Source of the DNA: Hormiphora californensis
Lineage: Eukaryota; Ctenophora; Tentaculata; Cydippida; Pleurobrachiidae
Length of the DNA stretch: 64,000 nucleotides
NCBI GenBank assembly: GCA_020137815.1
Contig: CM035362.1
Coordinates: forward strand, 2,512,729-2,576,728
Direction: 5' to 3'
Position numbers and translations under genes: made by a program. This document shows, in pieces, positions 46,369 through 57,544 of the stretch (the stretch's first letter is position 1; every line of letters begins with the position of its first letter). The notes beneath the pieces are model-generated. The model did not search any database, had not been told where the DNA came from, and worked only from the letters and a program-made list of their open reading frames with translations.

Positions 46369-46432
<64 letters not shown>

Positions 46433-47452
46433 CTCTCTCTCTCCCTCTCTCTCCTTCTCCCTGGCCCTCAAATCCTCTCTCTCTCTCATTCTCTATCTAT
46501 ATGTAACATGCATTCTCGGTGTGAGTAGCAGTTGCAGTTTCTGTAATTTAAAACTCCCTCAACAAGTCATGTGAGACGATGTGGCCTATACATTTTGTTG
46601 TACCCACCTGTGCCCTCTTGTGGGTTTAGCAAGTAAAGACCTTGTCCTGCTTAAAGTCTGATTAAATAGTTTTATATCAAGATTTTGTCAGTGTTTTATC
46701 CAAGTCATCCAAGTATACCAAAAAAAGTATAATTTTGAGCTTTTTCGCTCCCTCGTGTGCTTGTTTGTATGTGCTCTCTCTCCTATGTGCGTGTACAAAC
46801 TAAGTTATCACTATGTGCTTGTACACACGATGTAGACGACACGTGTGTACTGTTATACCGGAAATACACACACACACTCTCAGCAGTTATATTAACATTA
46901 GCTATTTTTAGAGTTGTCGCTGCTCTTCAGGGCTTGTTTACAGGTGTGTAATGTAATGCATAATGTAAATATTGTGTGTCTTACACCGCATTATGAAATA
47001 ACGACGAGCGTTGTGTGAGGGTTCGGTTGATCAATGTAAATATGTCGTACTGACAGGTCAATGTCAGTTGTCATTTGTATTGAAGCCAGCTAACTGTTTT
47101 CAATGCGTTCTCTCTTGGCACACAGTGTTATTGTTTTTACACAGCGGCAATTACCACATCATTATCTAACTTGTAGTTTTGTTCTTTGATAACTTGTTCA
47201 CCGATGAAAGTTACATTGTTAGCGATGTTTCATGTGGTTCCCATAACAATGATGAGTTTCCTGTGGTACTGAGTAGTATTACATCCATTATTTTCCCTAA
47301 GGCCCATTATATTTGCCTCCTTCTAATAAACCCACGCTGTTCTTATTACCCAGTCCACACAATGTTTCTACTCCCAATCTTTACAGTTTACCTCCTTCTA
47401 AATCCTCACTGTAAAATGATTCTATTTATAGCCATGTGAATTTCTCCGCGTC
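45017..47452. other. Intergenic, muskelin to mitochondrial carrier
   Basis: AT-rich 3' flank of muskelin, then a (CT)n tract at 46374-46490. Short frames have no recognisable domain. A possible intron acceptor (TTTATAG) precedes the carrier start, so a 5' UTR exon could lie here. Confidence 0.6.
46374..46490. repeat. (CT)n microsatellite
   Basis: CT tract preceded by three CTCTCTATCTGTGT units and grading into CCCTCTC. Confidence 0.95.
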
Positions 47453-49249
47453 ATGCGGGAGAAGCGTGCCCGCCGATCTAAGAGAGATGTATTCTCAAAT
47501 CTCGTGGCTGGGGCCTGTGCTGGGGCCGTAGCTAAATCTACCATTGCTCCCTTCGATCGGGCCAAGATTTTCTTCCAGGTAAAGAAAGTCTAATGATTTG
47601 ATACCTTTTTTGGTATTGATTTGACAACTTATTTGGTATTGATTTGATACCTTATTTGGTATTGATTTGATACCTTATTTGGTATTGATGTGACCCCTCT
47701 AACTCAACTCCCTCCTTAGGTATCATCAAAGCAGGAGTTCTCTTATAAGGAGTGCTTTCGTTTTCTAACGTATACTGTCCGAGAAAGGGGCTATGGACAA
47801 CTATGGAAAGGTAAATTGAACTTGTGAGATTAATAGTAGTAGCCCGCCAACACCTACTGATTTTATCTATCCCTCTCTTCACCACTAATTTTATTACATC
47901 ATCCCACCAATTAATTCAATGATTCCTAACAGGTAACAGTGCCACAATGATACGGATAATGCCCTACGCTGCCATCAGCTACCTAGCCAACGAACACTAT
48001 AAAGAGTATTTTAAACGGGATACAGGTTAGAAACAGTTCAAGAGCACCAGTAGTTTAAAATAGCTGGTCAATTTTAGCCCTCCTTGGCCCTTTTTTGTGA
48101 ACTCACATCTAAAGGGCTTTATCCTCTGCTATTTATTGAATTTGATTGTGTCATGTGTGTAGCTACCCCTTCTCACCAGGTCGCCTGACCCACGGCAAAA
48201 GGTTCCTAGCGGGCAGCTTGGCTGGTTTGACTGCCTCCTTTACTACGTACGCACTGGAGGTCCTCAGGGCTCGGATGGCCATTAAACCAGAGTATATTGG
48301 AATTAAACAGAGTTTAGTACACATTGTACGGACAGAGGGTGTATCAAGTCTTTATAGGTACAGTCACTTTGTTCATATTTACATGCTATTACATATGTTT
48401 TGTCATAGGCAGAGGTTGATGCGGACCTATTTTATGCAATGTTGATCTACTTTTTAGTTTTTGGTTTACTAGAATAGATCCACAAGCAAACATTTTTAAC
48501 CAACCCTCTCTATTTGTTCAGGGGTATAACGCCAACACTATTGGGTGTCTCGGTCTACGGAGGGTTTAGTTTCTATGTATTTGGAACGCTCAAACAACAG
48601 CACCCTCTTAGTAAGCGTGGGGCAGCCCTGTGTAACCATGATTTATCAAAGGGGGATTATAAAGTACTGCTTGAGTAACGACCTTAAATGGGGAGGGTTA
48701 CAATAAACAGGAACTGCTTGCCCCAGTTTGATTCAACTCCCATTTTTGTTTCAGGTCCAGGTGACCAGTTGACACTGTCCTATCGAGTATTGTACGGAGC
48801 AGCGGCCGGTCTTTGTGGGCAATCCATTTCCTATCCATTAGGTAAATACATATCGACCTTCCTTCAAAGTTTAAGGAAGGTCGAGCAAGGCAAGGAAGTT
48901 CCTTGCCTTGCTCGACCCTCTCTCACCTTCGTCTTTTTATTATTTTTCCGTCGACAGATGATTTAGGATTAAATAAATCCACATGTTTAATTTTATTTCC
49001 TTACTCGACCAACATTCTGCAGATGTTGTAAGAAGACGAATGCAAACAGGCGGACTCCACGGCGACCACCTAGAACGGTACTCAACTCTCCGTAAAACTA
49101 TTACCCACATCTACACTCACGAGGGGATAAAGAAGGGACTTTACAAGGGTCTCAGTTTGAATTTTATCAAGGGACCTGTTGCAGCCAGTATTAGTTACAC
49201 GGTGTTTGACTATGTGAATCATTTGTTTGTAGGAAAAGAATCCGTGTAA
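47453..49249 (+). CDS. SLC25A42: Mitochondrial carrier, SLC25A42-like (CoA/adenosine phosphate)
   Basis: Seven exons in phase: 47453-47578, 47720-47810, 47933-48025, 48180-48357, 48522-48610, 48755-48841, 49023-49249; 296 residues. Three tandem carrier repeats are visible, with Px[DE]xx[RK] signatures PFDRAK in the first, ALEVLRAR (Pro replaced by Ala) in the second and PLDVVRRR in the third. Family-specific stretches include LWKGNSATMIRIMPYAAI and RRRMQTGGL. SLC25A42 imports coenzyme A into the matrix in exchange for adenine nucleotides such as ADP or PAP across the inner membrane (family knowledge). The short N-terminus could be extended by an upstream exon. SLC25A16 is the next best match. 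Confidence 0.9.
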
Positions 49250-50181
49250 TAAACCCGGTGGGATATCGTGAAATTGTTCAAGAACAAACAAATAACTTTG
49301 CATCCTTTAGGTGCTTTTGTTACACACGAACACTACCGTTTATTAGTTGAATAGCAAGTGTTTATATCAGAGATTGGATTATATTTTCTAATGAGACTTG
49401 GGACTATCATTGTCCAATTTTAATCAAGAGAGTGTGCTTGGGGAATGAGGTCTGTGGAAATGAGATTAAATGCGTGTGTGCAATCTCCCGCAGTTGTGTA
49501 TGAACGCGACCCTTGTGTTGTAGACAGGATTGTATAGGTCAAGGTGTGCAAAGACCCTAGGCTTAGGGTAGATAGACCGATTACATAAAACTAAGTTAAC
49601 CTAATATTCCCTCCGTAATTAACTAACTCTAGGACCTTGTTTATCCCATCCCAATTCCCAATAGTGCATTAATAGCCACTTTTCTGTTTCTATGCGAGAT
49701 TTTACGTTCATCTATGTGTTTGTTGTCAGTCTTTTATACGTTAACTTATTACGCAAGAGAAACTATTTACGTGGGGGATTCCCCAATAGCATCTTGATTC
49801 TCGACAGTTACCAAACGAAGAGAAGATGGTTTTAGGTCCCTTGCTTTATGTGATGTTACTATGATTACCATAACACTTTATAGTTGTGAGAGTTGATGAT
49901 GCCCCCCTTTTTGAAAGAAATGAAGATTTTGTGTTTTGAAATTATCAAAGTTGAAACTGCCTTGGAAATTTTGATCTCTCGTGTGACTAGGAACCATAAA
50001 TATACCAAATTTTAACTGAAGGCAGTTTCAACTTATAATACTTGAGAGACCGGTCTAACGAAATGGAAAGAAATCTGTCACAAATAAAATGATACATCCA
50101 GCAATTGTCTAATTAGCAACCAGTCTAATTAAGGCAATCGAACGTCCATATAAAGTCTCTAATTGGTTATAGTGTGTTCAT
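49250..50181. other. Intergenic between convergent genes
   Basis: The carrier (+) and the EFHC gene (-) end here tail to tail. AT-rich, no gene seen. An inverted pair CAAAGTTGAAACTGCCTT / AAGGCAGTTTCAACTT lies near 49947-50034. Confidence 0.65.
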
Positions 50182-53100
50182 TCATGGTTTCCTCAGGGAA
50201 ATCTCGTGTCGGATCTTCACTAAATCTTCCTTGAATTCAGTGAGTCTGATGGCGTGAACTGGACCCTTGTGTGCTCCCTCTGTTACCCCAAACCATCCAC
50301 TAGCTGTTTTATCGGGCTTTGCAAACTTTGAAGTGGGAATGAAGTCCACGTTCTCTTCTGAAATGTGTGTATCCGGTTACATGGTGAGTTACACACGTGA
50401 CCACAACTGTAACACACACACTGCTCATGTCCATATTTGCGTGTTGCTATGGCAATGCGCGCAAGCCACATGCTGACATTGCGCGCTTTCGTCAAAACTT
50501 TGTTTTCGCGCGTGACTTACCGGTGCCTTCCTTGGATTTGAGACTCGCCACCAGTTTCTGGCAATCGACCCGTCCGTCTGTTTTTGGACATCTGAAATGG
50601 TTAATTGGGTCTTGTTAGATCAATCACTGTTTTTTCGGATATGAGTGAGAAATTGAGATTAGAGAACTAAAACAGTTTTTTATCCCATCACTAAATCACT
50701 TACTGTTGAATAACCGATGTCAACAGATCTGTTTTGAGAGGTAGTTTGGTTGCGATGCACACTCGATAGACCTCTGACGGTTCTAGCAACCCATTGTCCA
50801 CATCTTCTAGCGCTTGATTTAGTGCTAGCAGAAGTTCATCGTAACGGTCAAAGTCAACTTTTGACAACTGAAAATAGAGGTGGTCAAGACTCAGGTCTAG
50901 CTATATTTCCACTCGATTCATGCAACTTATGAGTCTACTTCAGGAAAACCAAATTTTGAAAGTTTACCTGTTCCTTGCTGAGCCTGAGGACGAGATCATA
51001 TGTGATCTTGGGATGGAGAGGGACTCCGTATACCCGGGCTATCACCATAATAGCATGTTGAGAGAGTTTCTCTTGACATGTCATTTCTAGGAACTCCCTG
51101 AAATAATTTATAGCTGGATAAATGAAGTTTGGAATAGAAATAAAACTTTAGAGTTTAGGATAAAACTAACATGAATGGTTCAATGCCAACTTCGGTAAGG
51201 TCTGTGAATTCCTCGCTCATTTTCTCGTCTGATACCATGGTTGCAACGACCTCCATAATTCGTTCAAAGTCCGCTTCTGGGAACTGAAAATAACGTCAAG
51301 GTGTTACAAAATAACAAAATGAAAGACAAATTGTGTCCTAAAATGTAAAATAACAAAACAAGTTTCATAAGATTTTGTTAACGTGTTTTCAACTTTACAC
51401 AATCTGTAGTGTGGTAAATAAAACATAATATACACGCTATTTACAACTTGTTTAATACAATTCACAGTCTCTCTGTATCAAACTCTCCACCCGATATCAC
51501 CCCCTCAATTCAGTTTTCTTCTGGTGTTCCTCTAATTTTGGAATTCTGGATTTTAGTCGTCCTGGAGATAGGAGGGTTTCAGTACTTGACCATATATTAT
51601 GGTGATGGTGGGGGTGATAGTTGCCACTGGTGATGGGGGTGATGGTTGCCACTGGTGATGGGGGTGACAGTTGCCACTGGTGATGGGGGTGATAGTTGCC
51701 ACTGGTGATGGGGGTGACAGTTGCCACTGGTGATGGGGGTGATAGTTGCCACTGGTGATGGGGGTGACAGTTGCCACTGGTGATGGGGGTGATGGTTGCC
51801 ACTGGTGATGGGGGTGATGGTTGCCACTGGTGATGGGGGTGATGGTTGCCACTGGTGATGGGGGTGATAGTTGCCACTGGTGATGGGGTGATAGTTGCCA
51901 CTGGTGATGGGGGTGATAGTTGCCACTGGTGATGGGGGTGATAGTTGTCACTGGTGATGGGGTGATAGTTGCCACTGGTGATGGGGGTGATAGTTGCCAC
52001 TGGTGATGGGGGTGATAGTTGCCACTGGTGATGGGGGTGATAGTGGCCACTGGCCGTGATGGTGGGCTGTGGTCGATGATTGAACAGCTAATTCTTGTCG
52101 AAGTGATGATGACAAGAGATCAAATGACAACAATATAATGTGACAAAACAAGAAAAGTGAAAACCCCCGTGCTTGTACCTTATGGTTTTCAGCGTACGTC
52201 TTGGCGTACTCATCCGCGTCTGTAATGATGAACTGGTGGGATCGGAAGTTCACGACAGCTCCAACGAACAAATCCTGTCGAAAATAGAGATGATATAACG
52301 GTAGCTGGTTATAACTCATATTTTAGAATCCAGTATTATATTTCGGTTTCAATTTCAATATTTGGCAACTCTACTGTACTGCTAAATCTCTCACCTCAGC
52401 CTCGTAATATCCACCGTCCTTCTTATTGAGTCTGCTCCTCTCAATAAACTTCCCGTGAACAATACCCGAGTTTCTCTTCTCAGGCTCAAACACAGAGATA
52501 GTACCGTCGGAAAGGAAGAAGGAGATAATGAAAGTTCGGTCAATGTCAATGGGCCGGTTTGTGTCCATTCGAGCTAGATAACGGAGCACGTGGGATTCCA
52601 GACCTTGCCTGGGGATAGAGAGAGGGTATTTAAATTTTAAGAATCTACATATATATTTAGGGATAGCTCCCTGCTCCCTTTTTGATCGTATGTAGAAAAG
52701 GCCAGAGAGTGTCCTTTGAAATCCTTTCAAACAAAGGCTTGGGTCAAAACAAGAAATCACACTCACCTGTCTTTCTTCATGAATTTGATGAAGTCTCGTT
52801 TAGGGGCCTGTGCTATCAATTTGAGGCAGTTAGCCTTGGAATCCTCTTCTGATCCCCAGCCGTTATAGGGTGGGATTTCCCTTTCTTGTTTCATCTCCTC
52901 GGACATCTTGTAGACAATGGCAGGTGGCACTCCAACGTTGAACTTGCACTTGAAGTGATGGGCAGTGAATTCATCCATGTCACAGATAGTAACCTCTCGT
53001 CCCCACACATTCACCTTGGCACCTGGAACAGAAATAATAAATCAATAAACCGGAGGGGGACTGATTGAGAAGGAAATGATGCTGGAAAGTGGTAGTACTG

Positions 53101-56100
53101 CACTAATATGATAAAAAGCATCCATCTTCATCAACCCACTCACCAATAGTAAGATCAGCATCAGTGTAAAACTGTTTTGCAACAGCGCCCGTTTTTAGTG
53201 AATCCAAGATATACCGGCCACCGTGTCCCATGGGCCCGAACACATTTAGAACAGTCCGTTCCGTGATCTCACCGGGCTTGTGGAGAGCTCCAACTTCCTG
53301 CAGGGGAAATCGTTTTAAATGCGCAGTAGTTTCGATGTAATTCAAAAACTCAGGAAACAAAATGGTTGATAAGGGGACAGTTTGCAAATTTCAGGGTTTA
53401 TAAACTCACAAAACGAGGAGATAGGTAATTGTTTACTTACCTTGGGGACCTTGCTCCTGTGAAGGAATTTGGGGGCAGCATCCCTGCCACTATTAGCCTT
53501 GATGACCTCCCTTATCTCCATAGTATCATCGGCAAGGAAATAATGAAGGATCAGCTCCCTGACGTCACCAAACATCTCCCGGGAGTGATCCCAGACACAG
53601 AAGAATCGGAGTACCTTCCTGTCGTTCTCGAGGAACTGAGAGGGGAGATTGTTTTGAGTTAGAGGGGGATGTTTATTGATTTTAGTTTGAGGTTCAAGAG
53701 GGACATGGTTCTTACAATTCTGTCTAATAGTAAAGTCTAAAAGTTGATAAAATAATAATGAACAAGCTGGCCTGCATGATAGTCATTAGTCCGTTATACT
53801 CCCTTTCACACCCACCTGTTTGAGTGTATCACATTTCTCGTAAGGTCGATGTGGCTGCATGGCCTCTGCTTGTTTCTTCCTGTGTTCAAAGTATGGATCT
53901 GCGGGTTCTCCACTAGCAGGATCAGGTACCTTAGCACCAGTTTTAGTGAGGTAGTTCCTGGTGAAGGCGTCACAATCCTGAGGGGAGGGAGGTAAGGGAT
54001 ATGGGAGAAGGAGGGAAATATGAGCGGTTAAGTTGCCATGGGGTTGCCATGGGCGTGAACCCCTTTTCGGGGGAAATGTATATTAGATATGAGAAGAGGT
54101 CAAGAGGAACTCTACTGATTCTTCAGAAGATAGCTCGTAAGAGAATACCTATAAACTCGATAATCACTGGATTTAAAATCAAAAAGCTACATACGGTGAT
54201 TGTGAAGCTGCGGCTGTAAAGAGTGACATTGTTTCCCACGTTGAAAGAGTCAACTTCATAGAATTTGTCATCATGTGGGGCGGGTTTTGCGATTCGATGT
54301 CTCCTGATCAGGGTTCCCTGGGGAATTCCCGAGTTTTCCTGGCGAGCTTCATTAACTTGGATACTGTCGTCCTCTAGGTAGTATAGAATAGTACATCTGG
54401 GGTGGAGAGAGTGGTGTTAGGACACAATTGCAATTTTACTGGAGTTGACAGACAGACATGAGAACCTCCATTGCGTGTTTCCTATATTCGTATCCCAATT
54501 GGCCTGGTATGGCCTCGACTCAGTGACTCTCCCTAACTCGGCAGCTGGTGACCGTGTCATGTGATCCCAGGCATCGATATAATACTAATCAGCCCTAAAC
54601 AATGTTACGAACTTGTTACGCTAACCAAATCCCTGTTACATGACCCATTAGCAATGTAGGGCCCTGTTACATGACCCATTAGCAATGTAGGGCCCTGTTA
54701 CATGACCCAATAGCAATGTAGGGCCTTGTTACATGACCCATTAGCAATGTAGGGCCCTGTTACATGACCCATTAGCCATGGAAGGCCCTGTTACATGACC
54801 CATTAGCGATGTAGGACCTTGTTACATGACCCATTAGCGATGGAAGGCCCTGTTACATAATCGATTAGCGATATAAGTCTTGTCACCCCTAATTAGATAC
54901 GAAATCACAACACCACTTGAATGGAACGACATCACCGATTACAAGAGATTGGAACGTGCAATTATTGGGAATCCAGTCAACTTGATCACATAGTTTTCAC
55001 ACGTCATACCAAATTGCAGCAGTCCACCTGCCGGGGTACTTATACCCTTCATTTCCAACAACAAACCATCCCCAAACACTTCCTTCTCTCTACCACTACA
55101 TCATCTACTATAACTGCTACCTGTACTACTACATCATGTCTACTGCAGCTGTCTGTGTTTCTGACCTCTACACCTCCATCCGAGTCCTGGGCGAAGGAGG
55201 CTACGGTTCTGTCATGCTCGTCCAGAGCAAGGAGGATGGCTCTCTCCATGCTGCCAAGGTGATCCCTGACTCCAAGTGCAAGAGGAAGACCTACTGCCCC
55301 CTCCGTGACTGTGACCTGCCTGATGAGATCATTCTGTGGGAGGAGCTGAAACACCCCAACATCCTGAACCTGGAGGAGATGTACTTTGATGAGCCCTCCG
55401 ATTCCTGGATCCTGATAATGGAGTACGTGGCTGGTTTTGAGGACCTCTTCTCCTACATTGACCGTGCCGGATCCCTGACCCCTGCTGAGGCGAGGAAGAT
55501 CCTGCGAGGAGTCCTGGATACAGTCTACTACATGCTAACAGTTGGAATCGACCATCGTGACATAAAGGACGAGAACATCCTCTACAACCCTACCACCTGG
55601 ACAGATCAAACTGATAGACTTTGGATCCGCCTCCCTCCTCGCTGAGCGTTACAACCGATTCCAGGGAACTGATGTCTACCTTCCTCCTGAATTCTTTGTC
55701 GATGGAACCCACGGATCCCTCCCTTCCACAACCTGGGCCATTGGATGCCTCGCTTACTGCCTGCTGAACGGTGACTGCCCCTTTGCTACAGCCCAGGATG
55801 TCAAGGATTACAAAACCCGAGGTCTGAACTTCCTGAATTCCTCCCTGGACCTGCCCTCTCGAGAGTTCATTCTCCGCCTTCTCAGATTGAACGAGGATGA
55901 TCGACCCCTACCTACAGAAATCTTCATTGATGAGTGGATGATGCTTTGAATATATCTTGTTTTTGTATGTTTTTTATATTTCGATAACTAAAAAACTAAT
56001 GGTCTTGCTTGTCCAAACAACTCTTCAATCATCTGATCTCACGTTGCTGATCATACTCAGATAAGTTTGCCAGAGAAAGATAGAAATACACAGACAGACC

Positions 56101-56572
56101 GACAAACAAGGCAGAGTAATAGACAGACAGCTCAGTACCTCCTAATTCGGTATGTTTCCTCCCTCTTTTCATGTACAGCCTCCTGGAAGTAAGCACTAAA
56201 CCGGAGCACTTGTCGATCAAATGCCACCCAAGAAGGGGCGGGCTGTCCAACTCCGTTAGGTACAATGGTTGTTTTGGAAGGTCCACCCACACCTACTTCA
56301 ACGGGGACACCGTTTCGCATGTCAAAGGCATGTCCCTTGTTGAAGGTGTCCTTACCTAACTGAGAGGGAGAGAAAGTGTTAGTTGAGGCGGAATAATATG
56401 TTGGCTGTGAGAACAAGAAATACAAAAGGTGGGAGAATTCTGCCAAACTGGAAAGTACTGTTGCTTTGTTTTGGTCAAATACTCAAATAGAGACAGAGTC
56501 GAGCAAGGCAACTGTTGTAAGATAACTTACAGTTGAGTTGGTAGAGTATCCTGGAAGGAAAGGAAGAGCCAT
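50182..56572 (-). CDS. EFHC1: EF-hand domain-containing ciliary protein, EFHC1/2-like
   Basis: Fourteen minus-strand exons in phase: 56572-56531, 56359-56139, 54396-54195, 53977-53816, 53635-53441, 53297-53144, 53022-52767, 52608-52395, 52274-52179, 51283-51171, 51097-50968, 50867-50704, 50591-50521, 50357-50182; 731 residues. It starts MALPFLPGYS, matching the family's LPFLPG. Three DM10 domains follow, each with a core such as YYLEDDSIQVNEA, YFLADDTMEIREVI and FFLSDGTISVFEP, and FIITDADEY closes the third. The C-terminal half has the helical/EF-hand region. EFHC proteins are inner proteins of axonemal doublet microtubules in cilia and flagella (family knowledge). A final exon adds about 58 residues not seen in human EFHC1. 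EFHC1 versus EFHC2 is undecided. Introns 9 and 2 hold minisatellites; intron 2 holds a nested kinase. Confidence 0.93.
51597..52060. repeat. 25-bp minisatellite in EFHC intron 9
   Basis: About 18 copies of TGATGGGGGTGATAGTTGCC plus ACTGG, with GATAG/GATGG/GACAG variants. The open frames crossing it are repeat artefacts. Confidence 0.95.
54628..54880. repeat. 31-bp minisatellite in EFHC intron 2
   Basis: About eight copies of a unit containing GTTACATGACCCATTAGCAA followed by TGTAGGGCCCT, diverging towards the 3' end (GGAAGG variants). Confidence 0.92.
55136..55949 (+). CDS. PIM-like Ser/Thr kinase, intronless, with one +1 frame change
   Basis: A single-exon gene of about 270 residues. In frame from the ATG at 55136: glycine loop LGEGGYGSV, Lys in AAKVIPD, hinge IMEYVAG, catalytic loop HRDIKDENILYN. 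The DFG segment IKLIDFGSAS, PPEF and the WAIGC helix lie in the next (+1) frame and run to TGA at 55947-55949. The change lies at about 55575-55604; skipping the T of TGG at 55598 gives the PIM-like NPTTGQIKLIDFG. The frame of the start runs into a stop soon after. The domain order, IKLIDFGS and the compact length fit PIM kinases (family knowledge), which are constitutively active and often expanded in sponges. Codons are strongly GC-ending. It lies in intron 2 of the EFHC gene on the opposite strand. Confidence 0.85.
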
Positions 56573-56776
56573 CACTTCACCTACTATGCCCTACTAAAAC
56601 AGAGAGGGGTTATAATGAGTTGACGATTTGTGAAGTGGGAGTTGGGAGTTCGGTGATATTTTGACCGGTCCCACTTTGGGGAACAGTGTATCAGTGTGAC
56701 CTATCAAAGATATCAATTGATGCAAACACAAACTTGAAATATTGAAATGAGTGAAAATGAAAATGAAAATGATATT

Positions 56777-57544
56777 TCAACGTCGCAACATATCCAATAT
56801 CATGTCAGCATCGTTAAATTCCCACATAGTCTCATCAGGGTGCATGTAGTGAGAGAGATTCTTGAGGTTTAGCCAAATGTTGTAGTGGAGAACATACGTC
56901 TTGTTTTCATTGTGGTCGGCAATGCAGTAGTAAAGAGCGTGAGCACACAACTGTCGCATAAGGAGCTCTTTGTTGTTAGAATGTGGTTGAATTCCTTCTA
57001 ACAGGAAAATTAGGGCACCAGACTCTCGGCATAAATCCTGGTTGTCTTTCATGCAAAAGGCACATAATTCCGAGATGGCGCTCACACAAGCCAGTTTGAT
57101 CTCGTACAGCTCGTCTTGGTTTGCCAGTTTTTGGCACAAGTCAGGGATTACAAACTTTCCAATATACCCGCTGGTTTCGTTTCCACCTGTAATTGAAATG
57201 TGACCCAGGGATCGGATTGATTCAACCATCTCGGCCGTTGTTACGGCTGTTCTCATTTTGGTAACAGCTGCCGTAATGTGTGACTTCATCGGGTTGCTGA
57301 AGAAATCCATTGCGTCGTAGTCCGGTTCTGGAGTTTTTGAATGGTATGCCTTAGATATCATCCCAATGAATGATTCAGAGACCCTCTTAGCGTTGACGCT
57401 CAGCCGCCTCATATTTCCCGACTGTTTGAAAGGGGTCAGGAGAGATGAATCCATGACAGAGTTGCGTTTCAGTGAGACCATGACAGTGATGGTAGTGATG
57501 GTGACAAATGTACCAAGACAATAAAACAAGATCCCTTCAAGCAT
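56777..57544 (-). CDS. Membrane-anchored helical (ARM-like) protein, single exon
   Basis: An intact 255-residue frame without introns. Residues 1-25 form a hydrophobic N-terminal anchor (ILFYCLGTFVTITTITVMVS), followed by a basic linker with a possible kinase site (RRLSV). From about residue 90 to the end it is predicted helical, with repeats resembling armadillo/HEAT helices (for example YEIKLACVSAISELCAFC and LLMRQLCAHALYYCI). I do not recognise an orthologue. It lies 204 bp upstream of the EFHC start on the same strand. No frame change is needed. Confidence 0.7.
   Translation of the reverse strand: MLEGILFYCLGTFVTITTITVMVSLKRNSVMDSSLLTPFKQSGNMRRLSVNAKRVSESFIGMISKAYHSKTPEPDYDAMDFFSNPMKSHITAAVTKMRTAVTTAEMVESIRSLGHISITGGNETSGYIGKFVIPDLCQKLANQDELYEIKLACVSAISELCAFCMKDNQDLCRESGALIFLLEGIQPHSNNKELLMRQLCAHALYYCIADHNENKTYVLHYNIWLNLKNLSHYMHPDETMWEFNDADMILDMLRR

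Noticed and set aside
51497-52050. Three overlapping His/Pro/Thr-rich minus-strand frames
   Set aside because: Translations of the 25-bp minisatellite in an EFHC intron, open in all frames because of the unit composition.
55136-55645. A truncated 169-residue kinase fragment ending at the first in-frame stop
   Set aside because: The remaining kinase motifs follow directly in the +1 frame, so the 169-residue frame is half of one gene and not a separate short protein.
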